Shown one piece after another: positions 56,595-64,000 of a DNA stretch of 64,000 bases. The translations under genes and the position numbers were made by a program. The notes beneath the pieces are model-generated. The model saw only the letters and a program-made list of their open reading frames with translations. It did not search any database and was not told where the DNA came from. Source of the stretch: Desulfuribacillus stibiiarsenatis (GTDB taxonomy: Bacteria > Bacillota > Bacilli > Desulfuribacillales > Desulfuribacillaceae); contig NZ_MJAT01000037.1 of NCBI RefSeq assembly GCF_001742305.1, forward strand, positions 62,001-126,000, written 5' to 3'. How positions within the stretch are numbered: the first letter of the stretch is position 1; every line of letters starts with the position of its first letter.

Positions 56595-57743
56595 ATGCAA
56601 ACAATTTTTTTATACTTTGTAATAGTAGTCAGCTTTATTGATACAATGGCACAATTACCTATTTTAGCACCTTTTATTACATCATTAGGCGCAACTTCCA
56701 TTATGGTTGGAATTATAATGGGGGCATATTCCTTTTCTAATATGATTGGTAATCTTGGTGCAGGATTTATTATCGATCGATACGGGAGAAAGATCGGGAT
56801 TTACTCTGGGATGTTTATAGCTGGAATGGCAGTGTTTTTATATGCGTACGTTACAAATCCTATGGAGTTATTTATCTTAAGAATCGTTCACGGAGTAGGT
56901 GGGGCCATATTGATTCCAGCAGCCTTTGCGTTTCTTGGAGATCTATCGGAAAATGATTCCGTAGGCAAATCTATGGGGTATTCCGGAGCAGCCGTAGGAA
57001 TGGCTGCTATGCTAGGTCCGATGTTTGCAGGTATCGGCAAAGATGTGTATGGGATTAATGTTGTTTTTATGGCGATTGGTTTGGCACTTATGATTACGTC
57101 AATTTTAGTATACATTTTTTTGGAAGAGCGTTTCGTCGATTCGCATCGATTAGCGAAATCATATTCCAAACAGGATTTTATCTTGCTAATTAAGAATCCT
57201 TACCTGCGAATATCTTACATTGCTGGGTTTAGTCTGATGTATTCCATGGGTGTACTCGCCTATGCGTTTCCCTTACTGTTGGAACAGCTATCATACTCTA
57301 GCAAACACACTGGAATGCTGTTTAGTTTATTTTCAATTATGGCAATCATAATATTTATTCTTCCAATCAATCGTTTCTCTGATCGATATGGGAGGGTAGT
57401 ACCAATCGGAATCGGCATTTTCTTAATTACGGTTAGTATATCTCTACTGCAATTAGGCAGTTCAATCTCTTTTTTTAGTTTACTAATGATTGTATATGGA
57501 TGCGGTTTTGGGTTAATCTTTCCTGCAATGACAGCGCTTGTGGTTGATCAAACAAACGTATCTACTCGAGGGAAGGCTTTTGGTATTTTCTATGCTGCTT
57601 TTTCCTTAGGAGTCTTTTTAGGTCCGATTATGTCTGGTTATGCGGAGCGATATCAATGGAAGGTTTTTTGGGTCGCTGCATTTTGTTTAGCTATCTTACA
57701 GATAATTTTTTATTTTTTAGCAATTCGAGCGAATAAAAACTAA
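56595..57743 (+). CDS. MFS transporter
   Basis: A 382-residue protein with 12 predicted helices. It contains the MFS loop GFIIDRYGRKIGIYSG and its second-half counterpart NRFSDRYGRVVPIG. The family assignment is clear, the substrate is not; drug or sugar-type exporters look similar. AGGAG precedes ATG 56595. Transcribed divergently from the nitrite reductase gene across a 294-base gap that holds the inverted repeat at 56400-56422. Confidence 0.88.
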   Translation: MQTIFLYFVIVVSFIDTMAQLPILAPFITSLGATSIMVGIIMGAYSFSNMIGNLGAGFIIDRYGRKIGIYSGMFIAGMAVFLYAYVTNPMELFILRIVHGVGGAILIPAAFAFLGDLSENDSVGKSMGYSGAAVGMAAMLGPMFAGIGKDVYGINVVFMAIGLALMITSILVYIFLEERFVDSHRLAKSYSKQDFILLIKNPYLRISYIAGFSLMYSMGVLAYAFPLLLEQLSYSSKHTGMLFSLFSIMAIIIFILPINRFSDRYGRVVPIGIGIFLITVSISLLQLGSSISFFSLLMIVYGCGFGLIFPAMTALVVDQTNVSTRGKAFGIFYAAFSLGVFLGPIMSGYAERYQWKVFWVAAFCLAILQIIFYFLAIRANKN

Positions 57744-57908
57744 TAATTATGTTCTCAAATCTTGCAAGACAATGATATAATCGATTCATACTAGGTATTA
57801 TTTATAAATGGAAGTGTATTTCACATTTTTTTACATAGTAAGCAGGAATTATTAAAACAATGAGAAAATTATATAATATACAATCCTTAGATTAGAAGGT
57901 TGCGACCC

Positions 57909-58307
57909 ATGAAAAAAATCCATTTTAAAATTAATAGCACTATGGATGAAGTTGAGGAAGTGAAACAACACATTCAACATACTCTAAGCGAGCTACCGAA
58001 TCAATCTGTTCTTGATTGCATATTGTTCTGTTTTAGTGAGCTTATTAACAATGCATTTGAGCATGGGAATGCAAAGGATCCGTCCAAACATATATTAGTA
58101 GATGTTAGTATTACGGATCAAATGGTCCGTATTACTGTAGAGGACGAGGGAGATGGCTTTCTTTGGAAAGAAAGAATGAACAAAGAACTTGATGTCTATA
58201 ATTTTGCCGAGAGAGGCAGAGGCATTATGATGACAAAAATGGTATGTAACGATTTATTATATAACGATCAAGGAAATCGTGTAACCTGTTACAAGCTTTT
58301 AAAATAA
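57909..58307 (+). CDS. RsbW-like ATP-binding (HATPase_c_2) protein
   Basis: A 132-residue GHKL-ATPase of the RsbW/SpoIIAB anti-sigma type. N-box FSELINNAFEHGN and G1 VEDEGDGF are clear, and RGRGIMMTKM is the G2 motif. Proteins like this bind a sigma factor or phosphorylate an STAS anti-antagonist; neither partner is encoded nearby, so the target is unknown. ATG 57909 follows GAAGGT at 57895-57900. It precedes cheA, which raises a possible regulatory link to signalling. Confidence 0.85.
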   Translation: MKKIHFKINSTMDEVEEVKQHIQHTLSELPNQSVLDCILFCFSELINNAFEHGNAKDPSKHILVDVSITDQMVRITVEDEGDGFLWKERMNKELDVYNFAERGRGIMMTKMVCNDLLYNDQGNRVTCYKLLK

Positions 58308-58450
58308 TGCAAAACAATTTTCGGTTAGACTATATTTTGTAGTTTTATTTATTAACATTGAAGTATATTCGATGTATAATAGATTCATATATTGGCAGGA
58401 AATTAAAGTATATTCATGCTTTTCAATAGATTGTGAAAGAGGTGTGCTAA

Positions 58451-60517
58451 GTGGATACAAATCAGTATTTAGATATGTTTATTGAAGAATCAAAAGAACA
58501 CTTGCAAGCGATTAATGAAAATTTACTTCAGCTTGAACAAAACCCAGAGAATATCGAGATTGTAAAAGACATATTCCGTTCAGCCCATACGATTAAAGGT
58601 ATGTCGGCTACCATGGGCTTTGAAGATATGGCCAGCTTGACCCATGAGTTAGAGAACGTATTAGATCAAATTCGCAACGAAAAGTTAAAAATACAACCTG
58701 AAATCATGGATATTATTTTTCAGAGTGTAGACATCTTAGAAGGAATGATATATTCCATTATTGAAGGCTCTGATGGTAAAGCGAATGTATCCCATTTAGT
58801 TGACCAGTTAAAAAGTATTGCTAAGGGACAAGTATTATCGGCTAGTAGTCCAGTTCCACCGCAAGCTACTCAAAGCACACAAACAAGTAATGCGGTAGCT
58901 AGTAATAACAGCGCTTATATGGATATGTTAGACGAATATCAAAAAGCGATTATTAGTCAGTCAAATGCAAGTGGACATCAGTCATTCCACATTGAAGTGA
59001 AGTTAACGAAAGAATGCATGTTGAAAGCTGCACGGGTGTTTATGGTGTTTGATGCACTAGAAGGTTTGGGGGAAATCATTCAATCGAAACCAGTGGCAGA
59101 AGACTTAGAAGATGAGAAATTTGATCAACAGTTTGAATTGATTTTTATTACAAAAGATGATAGTGCAACAATTGAGAAGAAGTTGATGAACATATCAGAG
59201 GTTGAATCTGTACGTGTCAATGAAGTGCAAATCTCAATAGGAAAAGAAGTTGATCCAATGCCGACGAATCAAGAAGCTATTGCAACAACACCAAATGTTA
59301 CAGCAAGTGCTCCTAAAGCAAAGGCTGCTGACAATGCTGCTAATCAACCAAAAGCAAAACCAATGGGCAGTAAGTCTATTCGCGTTGATATTGAGCGCCT
59401 CGATGTATTAATGAATTTATTTAGTGAATTGGTTATTGATAGAGGTCGTTTAGAGCAGATTGCTAGGGAGTTAGGACATTCAGAATTAGTAGAATCTGTT
59501 GAGCATATGAGTCGTATCAGTGGTGATTTACAGAATCTCATATTAAATATGCGCATGGTTCCAATTGAGCAAGTATTTAATCGCTTTCCACGAATGATTC
59601 GCGATTTGTCAAAGGATTTGAATAAAAAGGTTGAACTTGAAATCATTGGTGCAGAAACAGAATTAGACCGTACAGTAATTGATGAGATTGGTGATCCATT
59701 AGTTCATCTAATTAGAAACTCTATAGATCATGGCTTAGAATTGCCAGAAGAACGTATGAAAAAAGGAAAGCCAGAAGCAGGAACAATTCAGCTTCATGCG
59801 TATCATAGCGGAAACCATGTGTTTATAGAAATCATTGATGATGGAAATGGTCTCGACCGTGATAAGATTTTAGGCAAAGCAATTGAAAGAGGTTTATTGA
59901 CTGAGGAACAAGGAAATCAACTCAGCGATCAACAAGTATATCATTTATTATTTCAATCAGGATTTAGCACAGCTAAAGTCATTACAGATGTATCAGGGCG
60001 TGGAGTAGGTCTTGACGTAGTTCGTAGTAAGATAGAAGCGTTAAGTGGGCAAGTTCATATTGAATCGAAGATTGGCGAGTTTACCAAGTTCCAGATAGAA
60101 TTGCCTCTTACACTATCAATTATCCAATCTATGCTAGTCAAAGTATCAGATGAGAAATATGCTATTCCTTTAAGTTCTATTATTGAAACGGCAGTCTTCC
60201 CGAAAAAGGACATTTATTTGGTTCAGGGGCAACCAGTAATAGATTTCCGTGGTCATATTGTACCGTTAGTTTCATTAGAAAAAGTATTTAAAATTCCTCG
60301 ACCAGAAGAAGGTCAGGGTGACGAAATGTCTGTGATTGTTGTTAAAAAAGGCGAAAAAATGGCCGGACTAATTGTTGATGACTTTATTGGTCAACAAGAG
60401 ATTGTATTAAAGAATCTAGGAACATACTTACCGAATGTTTTCGCAATATCTGGGGCTACTATACTTGGAGATGGTCAAGTGGCTCTCATCATTGACTGCA
60501 ACGCCCTTATTCACTAG
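58451..60517 (+). CDS. cheA: Chemotaxis histidine kinase CheA
   Basis: A 688-residue CheA. The P1 Hpt domain (1-105) has phosphoacceptor H46 (FRSAHTIKGM). A P2-type CheY-binding domain covers about 175-275. The P3 dimerisation helices lie around 310-375. P4 has the N-box (LVHLIRNSIDHGLE, ~415-428), G1 IIDDGNGLD and G2 GRGVGLDVV. The P5 CheW-like domain covers ~550-688. GTG 58451 follows AGAGGTG. It is followed by cheW but not by cheY, cheB or cheR, so it looks like an orphan signalling pair. Confidence 0.96.
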   Translation: MDTNQYLDMFIEESKEHLQAINENLLQLEQNPENIEIVKDIFRSAHTIKGMSATMGFEDMASLTHELENVLDQIRNEKLKIQPEIMDIIFQSVDILEGMIYSIIEGSDGKANVSHLVDQLKSIAKGQVLSASSPVPPQATQSTQTSNAVASNNSAYMDMLDEYQKAIISQSNASGHQSFHIEVKLTKECMLKAARVFMVFDALEGLGEIIQSKPVAEDLEDEKFDQQFELIFITKDDSATIEKKLMNISEVESVRVNEVQISIGKEVDPMPTNQEAIATTPNVTASAPKAKAADNAANQPKAKPMGSKSIRVDIERLDVLMNLFSELVIDRGRLEQIARELGHSELVESVEHMSRISGDLQNLILNMRMVPIEQVFNRFPRMIRDLSKDLNKKVELEIIGAETELDRTVIDEIGDPLVHLIRNSIDHGLELPEERMKKGKPEAGTIQLHAYHSGNHVFIEIIDDGNGLDRDKILGKAIERGLLTEEQGNQLSDQQVYHLLFQSGFSTAKVITDVSGRGVGLDVVRSKIEALSGQVHIESKIGEFTKFQIELPLTLSIIQSMLVKVSDEKYAIPLSSIIETAVFPKKDIYLVQGQPVIDFRGHIVPLVSLEKVFKIPRPEEGQGDEMSVIVVKKGEKMAGLIVDDFIGQQEIVLKNLGTYLPNVFAISGATILGDGQVALIIDCNALIH

Positions 60518-60536
60518 TACAGGAGGGATTTAGCTG

Positions 60537-60959
60537 ATGAAAGTCATTATATTTAGGCTTAAAAACGAAGAGTATGGAGTGGAAATCGATCAAGTGCGTT
60601 CTATTGAGAGACTAAGCCATATCACAAGGATTCCCAATACTGCTGATTTTGTAAAAGGGGTCATCAATCTGCGTGGTATCGTCACTCCGATTATAGATTT
60701 AAGAAAGCGTTTTCATATTGATCATGTCGAGGATAATGATCAAACAAGGGTCATTATCATTTCTGTGAAAGATGTAGAGATTGGTTTAATAGTAGATGCT
60801 GCGAATGAAGTAATAGAAATTCAAGAATCTAAGATTGAACCTCCTCCGAAGGTCATTGATAGTGTCGAAGCGGAATATATTCGTGGCGTGATTAAAGTGG
60901 AAAATCGTTTATTAATATTGTTGCATCTGCATAAAGTCCTTACCATACAAGAAAATTAA
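60537..60959 (+). CDS. cheW: Chemotaxis coupling protein CheW
   Basis: A 140-residue single CheW domain (two SH3-like subdomains) that links receptors to CheA. The typical RIPNTADFVKGVINLRGIVTPI segment (quoted in parts: RIPNTADFVKGVI, NLRGIVTPIIDL) and LIVDAANEVIEI are present. Follows cheA by 19 bases with CAGGAGGG upstream; probably cotranscribed. A terminator follows. Confidence 0.95.
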   Translation: MKVIIFRLKNEEYGVEIDQVRSIERLSHITRIPNTADFVKGVINLRGIVTPIIDLRKRFHIDHVEDNDQTRVIIISVKDVEIGLIVDAANEVIEIQESKIEPPPKVIDSVEAEYIRGVIKVENRLLILLHLHKVLTIQEN

Positions 60960-60987
60960 GATTGTACTTAATTTATCAGCACGTACC

Positions 60988-61018
60988 AACATCGATTATT
61001 ATTTAATCGATGTTTTAT
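60988..61018 (+). terminator. Terminator after cheW
   Basis: AACATCGATT (60988-60997) pairs with AATCGATGTT (61005-61014), followed by TTATTTTA. Insulates the chemotaxis pair from the actin-like gene. Confidence 0.85.
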
Positions 61019-61040
61019 TTTAAAAATCGGAGGAGTATTC

Positions 61041-62084
61041 ATGAGAATAGCAATCGACATCGGGTTTGGGTTTGTAAAAGCAATGAATCAAGAAGGGACA
61101 ATTATTCGCTTTCCTTCTGTTGTTGCCTTAGATCGTAGTGAAAAAATGAGAAATATTCTTAAGACGCAAGCCGAAGACTTCTCGGTTACAATCTGGCCGA
61201 CTGGTGAATTAGAGCACTCAAAATCGTATTTAGTTGGTGACGCGGCAATGGTTGGAGGAAACGGATTAAGAACGTGGGAAGAAAAGGCAGTAGCGAACAC
61301 AAATATGGAAATACTAATTGCAACTGCTGCTGCGGTCTTAGGTAATGATGAGGATATAGAATTAGCTGTAGGGTTACCATTGACTTACTATCGAACGCAA
61401 AAAGAAGAAGTCACAGCTTTATTAAAGAAAATGGATATGTCCGTACTAATTGAGGGACAAGCACGGAAAAGGGTGAAAATCGCTTCTGTCTATGTTTTTC
61501 CCCAAGGGGCAGGTGCTTATTACGCAGCATGTTTAAATATTGATGGTGCAGTTAAGAACCCTGAATTAGTAAACTCTCCAGTTGGATTAATAGATATTGG
61601 TTATCGCACAACAGATATCCTTGTAATGGCGAAAGGTAAAAAAGGTTTAATGCCAAGAGAAGAGCTTAGTGGTGGCATAGATATGGGAATGAAGTTTGCT
61701 TACCAAATCATCCAAAATGAAGCGGAAGAAGTCGTAAAGAAATCGATTGACTTGCTTACGGTTGAAAAAGCAATACTTTGGGAAAATAGTCGACTATTAC
61801 ATAGAGGAATTGAATATTCTTTAAAAGATGTAGAAAATGAAGCATATGCAGAACTTGCTGATCAATTAGCTGCGAAAATCAAAATTCGTTGGGGTGATGA
61901 AATTGATCATTTATCAGCTATTATAATTGCTGGAGGCGGTGGAGAAATATTAGCTCCATACTTAAAACATAGCTTTTCAACGATGATTAAGATGGAAAAT
62001 GCAGCTTTTGCAAACGTAGAAGGGTTTCTCGCTGCACAATCCTTAGCTAAAAAAAGGGCGGAAATGAATGAAAATAACAATTGA
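61041..62084 (+). CDS. Chromosomal actin-like ATPase (ParM/archaeal-actin group)
   Basis: A 347-residue actin-fold ATPase. Phosphate-1 IDIGFGFVKAM is at the N-terminus, phosphate-2 GLIDIGYRTTDILVM is near ~185, and the adenosine motif IIIAGGGGEILAPYL is near ~297. The pattern is closest to plasmid ParM/StbA and the archaeal actin group rather than MreB. In plasmids ParM filaments push plasmid copies apart with a ParR/parC partner. Here the gene is chromosomal, between cheW and citrate synthase, and no repeat cluster resembling parC lies upstream. GGAGGAG precedes ATG 61041. Overlaps the small partner gene by 17 bases. Confidence 0.88.
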   Translation: MRIAIDIGFGFVKAMNQEGTIIRFPSVVALDRSEKMRNILKTQAEDFSVTIWPTGELEHSKSYLVGDAAMVGGNGLRTWEEKAVANTNMEILIATAAAVLGNDEDIELAVGLPLTYYRTQKEEVTALLKKMDMSVLIEGQARKRVKIASVYVFPQGAGAYYAACLNIDGAVKNPELVNSPVGLIDIGYRTTDILVMAKGKKGLMPREELSGGIDMGMKFAYQIIQNEAEEVVKKSIDLLTVEKAILWENSRLLHRGIEYSLKDVENEAYAELADQLAAKIKIRWGDEIDHLSAIIIAGGGGEILAPYLKHSFSTMIKMENAAFANVEGFLAAQSLAKKRAEMNENNN

Positions 62085-62394
62085 TGTTTCTTTATTATCA
62101 GATAAGACAAAATCGTGGTTAGAACTTCAGGATAATTTAGAGCAGCAAATCCAGAACGCTATTGAGCATTATGCGTTATTGCAAGAAAATGGGCCGCAAG
62201 AAAATATACTAACAATTTTAAAAAGGATTGAACAAAAGATTGACAATGTGGAATTGAGAAAAGGATCAGCTAGATTGATCAAACAAGAGAATGTGACTAC
62301 TTTACAGGAACACACAGCTAACATAGATCAAAACAAATCTCAAAATAAAGATAAGGCAGCAGAAGACTTAGCGAACGCTCTTGACTTCTTCTAA
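62068..62394 (+). CDS. Small partner of the actin-like protein
   Basis: A 108-residue hydrophilic protein of unknown family. The N-terminal third could be a helical ribbon-helix-helix-like or coiled segment (LQDNLEQQIQNAIEHYALLQ), the middle is charged (ILKRIEQKIDNVELRK). The last residues (AAEDLANALDFF) form an amphipathic tail similar in kind to the C-terminal helix by which ParR contacts ParM. ATG 62068 lies inside the actin-like gene, so translation is coupled. Together they look like an actin/adaptor pair, but this is inference from layout. Confidence 0.75.
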   Translation: MKITIDVSLLSDKTKSWLELQDNLEQQIQNAIEHYALLQENGPQENILTILKRIEQKIDNVELRKGSARLIKQENVTTLQEHTANIDQNKSQNKDKAAEDLANALDFF

Positions 62395-62422
62395 GCCCAT
62401 ATGTAATGTTCATCTCGTTTTA

Positions 62423-62431
62423 TGATATAAT
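62423..62431 (+). promoter_or_regulatory. Extended -10 promoter element before citrate synthase
   Basis: TGATATAAT carries an extended -10 (TGN-TATAAT). No convincing -35 is seen, as expected for this type. Start would be near 62438. Confidence 0.5.
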
Positions 62432-62505
62432 GCTGTATATAGTCTTAGAGATAGAAGTAAACAAAGGGATTGAATTGTTGTTGGAATAGGGAAGGAGATA
62501 AACAT

Positions 62506-63861
62506 ATGAACTTAGAACAGAAAAACTCGTTAGTGGATTTATGTAAGAGAGTTGAGCAAAACAGTGAAATCGGTGCGGAACATTTCTCAATTTACGACGT
62601 GAAACGAGGACTTCGTAACAGCAATGGAACTGGAGTTTTAGCAGGGCTAACGAAAGTGGGAGAAGTTCACGGATATGTAGTGGATGACGGTGATAAAATT
62701 TCCGATCATGGGAAACTTTTTTATAGAGGGATTAACATATTTGAGGTTGCTAATGGCTTTCAACAAGAGAAACGTTTCGGGTTCGAAGAAACTTGCTATT
62801 TATTATTGTTTGGGAACCTACCAAATGAGAAACAATTGGCTGATTTTAATGAGCTACTAGGAAGCTTACGTGAGTTGCCGGAAGGCTTTGTTCAAGATAT
62901 GATTTTAAAAGCACCTAGTAAAGATATCATGAATAAACTAGCAAGATGTGTACTTGCTTCATACTCATATGATGAGAATCCAGATGAAACATCGACTTTT
63001 AACATCATTAGACAGAGCATTGAGTTAATCGCACGTTTTCCAGCATTTCTTGCGTACGGGTTTCAAGCGAAAGCCCATTATTATGGGGCTGAGAGCCTGT
63101 TTATCCATAAACCAAGAGTAGATTTGTGTACGGCGGAGAACATTTTAACAATGATACGTCAGGACAGCGAATATACAGCCTTAGAAGCCGAGATTTTAGA
63201 TTTATCTCTAGTTCTACATGCAGAACATGGTGGTGGTAACAATTCATCATTTTCAACGCGGGTAATTACATCATCAGGAACAGATACATACTCTGCAATC
63301 GCAGCAGCTATCGGTTCTTTGAAAGGACCGAAGCATGGTGGTGCTAATGCTAAGGTTATGGGTATGATTGATGATATTAAGGCGAACGTAAAAGATTGGT
63401 CTAATCGAGAAGAAATCAAGCAATACCTTACAAAAATTATAAACAAAGAAGCATATGATGGCAGTGGACTGGTATATGGTTTAGGTCATGCAATTTATAC
63501 TCTTTCAGACCCACGTGCAATTTTACTGAAGGAAAAAGCAATTGAATTGGCGAAGGAAAAGAATAGGGAAGATGAATTAAATTTATATCTTGCCATTGAG
63601 GAGTTAACACCTCAAGTATTTGCAGAAGTGAAGGGTTCAGAAAAGGAAATCTCTGCAAATGTTGATTTTTATTCAGGTTTTGTATATCAAAGCTTGAATA
63701 TTCCACCGGAACTATATACGCCTCTTTTTGCAGTAGCTCGTGTTCCTGGCTGGTGCGCTCATCGAATTGAAGAACACTTAACTGGACAGAGAATTATTCG
63801 ACCGGCTTACAAGAGTGTAGTAACAAAAAAGAAATACGTACCAATATCAGAACGTTCATAA
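62506..63861 (+). CDS. gltA: Citrate synthase
   Basis: A 451-residue citrate synthase condensing oxaloacetate and acetyl-CoA. Catalytic residues are recognisable: His in LHAEHGGGNNSSF, His in GPKHGGANAKVMG, and the acid Asp in NVDFYSGFVYQ. The N-terminal ~50 residues precede the fold and are longer than in the B. subtilis CitZ. ATG 62506 follows GGAAGGAGA; a TTG at 62470 is in frame but far from a ribosome site. It is closed by a strong terminator. A 2-methylcitrate synthase is a less likely alternative. Confidence 0.92.
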   Translation: MNLEQKNSLVDLCKRVEQNSEIGAEHFSIYDVKRGLRNSNGTGVLAGLTKVGEVHGYVVDDGDKISDHGKLFYRGINIFEVANGFQQEKRFGFEETCYLLLFGNLPNEKQLADFNELLGSLRELPEGFVQDMILKAPSKDIMNKLARCVLASYSYDENPDETSTFNIIRQSIELIARFPAFLAYGFQAKAHYYGAESLFIHKPRVDLCTAENILTMIRQDSEYTALEAEILDLSLVLHAEHGGGNNSSFSTRVITSSGTDTYSAIAAAIGSLKGPKHGGANAKVMGMIDDIKANVKDWSNREEIKQYLTKIINKEAYDGSGLVYGLGHAIYTLSDPRAILLKEKAIELAKEKNREDELNLYLAIEELTPQVFAEVKGSEKEISANVDFYSGFVYQSLNIPPELYTPLFAVARVPGWCAHRIEEHLTGQRIIRPAYKSVVTKKKYVPISERS

Positions 63862-63892
63862 TAAAACCATACATTAAAACTATAGTTTCTAA

Positions 63893-63934
63893 TTCTAGAA
63901 TAAAAGGCTGCTGCGGCAGCCTTTTATTCTAGAA
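63893..63934. terminator. Terminator after citrate synthase
   Basis: A perfect 19-bp hairpin (63893-63911 with 63916-63934, loop TGCG) with T-rich and A-rich flanks, so it could act in both directions. Confidence 0.9.
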
Positions 63935-64000
63935 TCAGCAGAAATTATAAAAATTCTGCTGATAAGTAACGGCAACTAAAGCATTCTCTTCGCAAAAAGA
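63934..64000 (+). repeat. Intergenic structured repeat, copy 3 (cut by window edge)
   Basis: Stem A is ATCAGCAGAA (63934-63943) with TTCTGCTGAT (63954-63963), then AAGTAACGGCAACTAA, then AGCATTC and TCTTCGCAAAAAGA at the edge. The linker is nearly identical to copy 2 while stem A differs with compensating changes. It starts directly after the citrate synthase terminator, so it would lie in the leader of the next gene. Confidence 0.75.

Noticed and set aside
62068-62394. ParR homologue proper
   Set aside because: Layout fits a partner, but no ribbon-helix-helix motif can be identified with certainty, so I call it only a small partner.

Overview
The window is a chromosomal segment of a low-GC, endospore-forming Gram-positive bacterium. 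An intact sigma-K gene, A/G-rich ribosome binding sites, frequent TTG starts, a T-box leader and 6S RNA all point to Firmicutes. The first 37 kb follow the Bacillus subtilis yrv/yrr gene order: amidase, hisS-aspS, 6S RNA, tcdA, rarA, Rrf2 regulator, iscS, mnmA, PRC-barrel gene, AI-2E-type permease, alaS, ireB, ruvX, yrzB, mltG, trmR, trhP, PBP. A full Mrp Na+/H+ antiporter operon and a multiheme ammonia-forming nitrite reductase suggest an alkaliphilic or salt-exposed organism capable of anaerobic respiration. A Desulfuribacillus-like lineage would fit, but the sequence alone does not prove it.

Layout. 1-2.4 kb: the end of a chemoreceptor, a cell-wall amidase and a small protein. 2.4-7.3 kb: hemZ, then an Asp-type T-box controlling hisS-aspS. 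7.3-13.1 kb: mrpABCDEFG. 13.2-18.9 kb: 6S RNA, tRNA modification (tcdA, mnmA), rarA, and an Fe-S/sulfur cluster (iscR-type regulator, iscS). 19-26.4 kb: small membrane, PRC-barrel and zinc-ribbon genes, alaS, ireB, a ferredoxin-fused aldo/keto reductase, ruvX and yrzB. 26.4-30.3 kb: a decayed accessory island flanked by about 150-165 bp direct repeats of the yrzB 3' end. It holds a frameshifted C39-type peptidase, a copper-amine-oxidase-N-domain lipoprotein-like protein or secreted protein, and two oppositely oriented IS1634-type transposase fragments. 30.4-42 kb: mltG, a chemoreceptor, the trmR/trhP wobble-uridine pair, a PBP, a diguanylate cyclase, sigK, a radical-SAM DNA-repair pair and an MFS permease. 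42.1-54.7 kb: a seven-gene glycogen operon (ROK glucokinase, glgB, glgC, glgD, glgA, glgP, and a debranching enzyme/4-alpha-glucanotransferase fusion). 54.8-64 kb: an octaheme nitrite reductase, an MFS permease, an RsbW-like ATPase, orphan cheA-cheW, a chromosomal ParM-like actin with a small partner gene, and citrate synthase.

The most unusual elements are: (i) the octaheme, C-terminally membrane-anchored NrfA relative with no NrfH next to it; (ii) the chromosomal actin/partner pair; (iii) an intergenic structured repeat in at least three, probably four, copies, with a covarying first stem and two mutually exclusive second hairpins; (iv) the island bounded by duplicated yrzB ends; and (v) two genes whose Shine-Dalgarno sequence lies in the 3' arm of a terminator-like hairpin, with the start codon directly after the U-tract.
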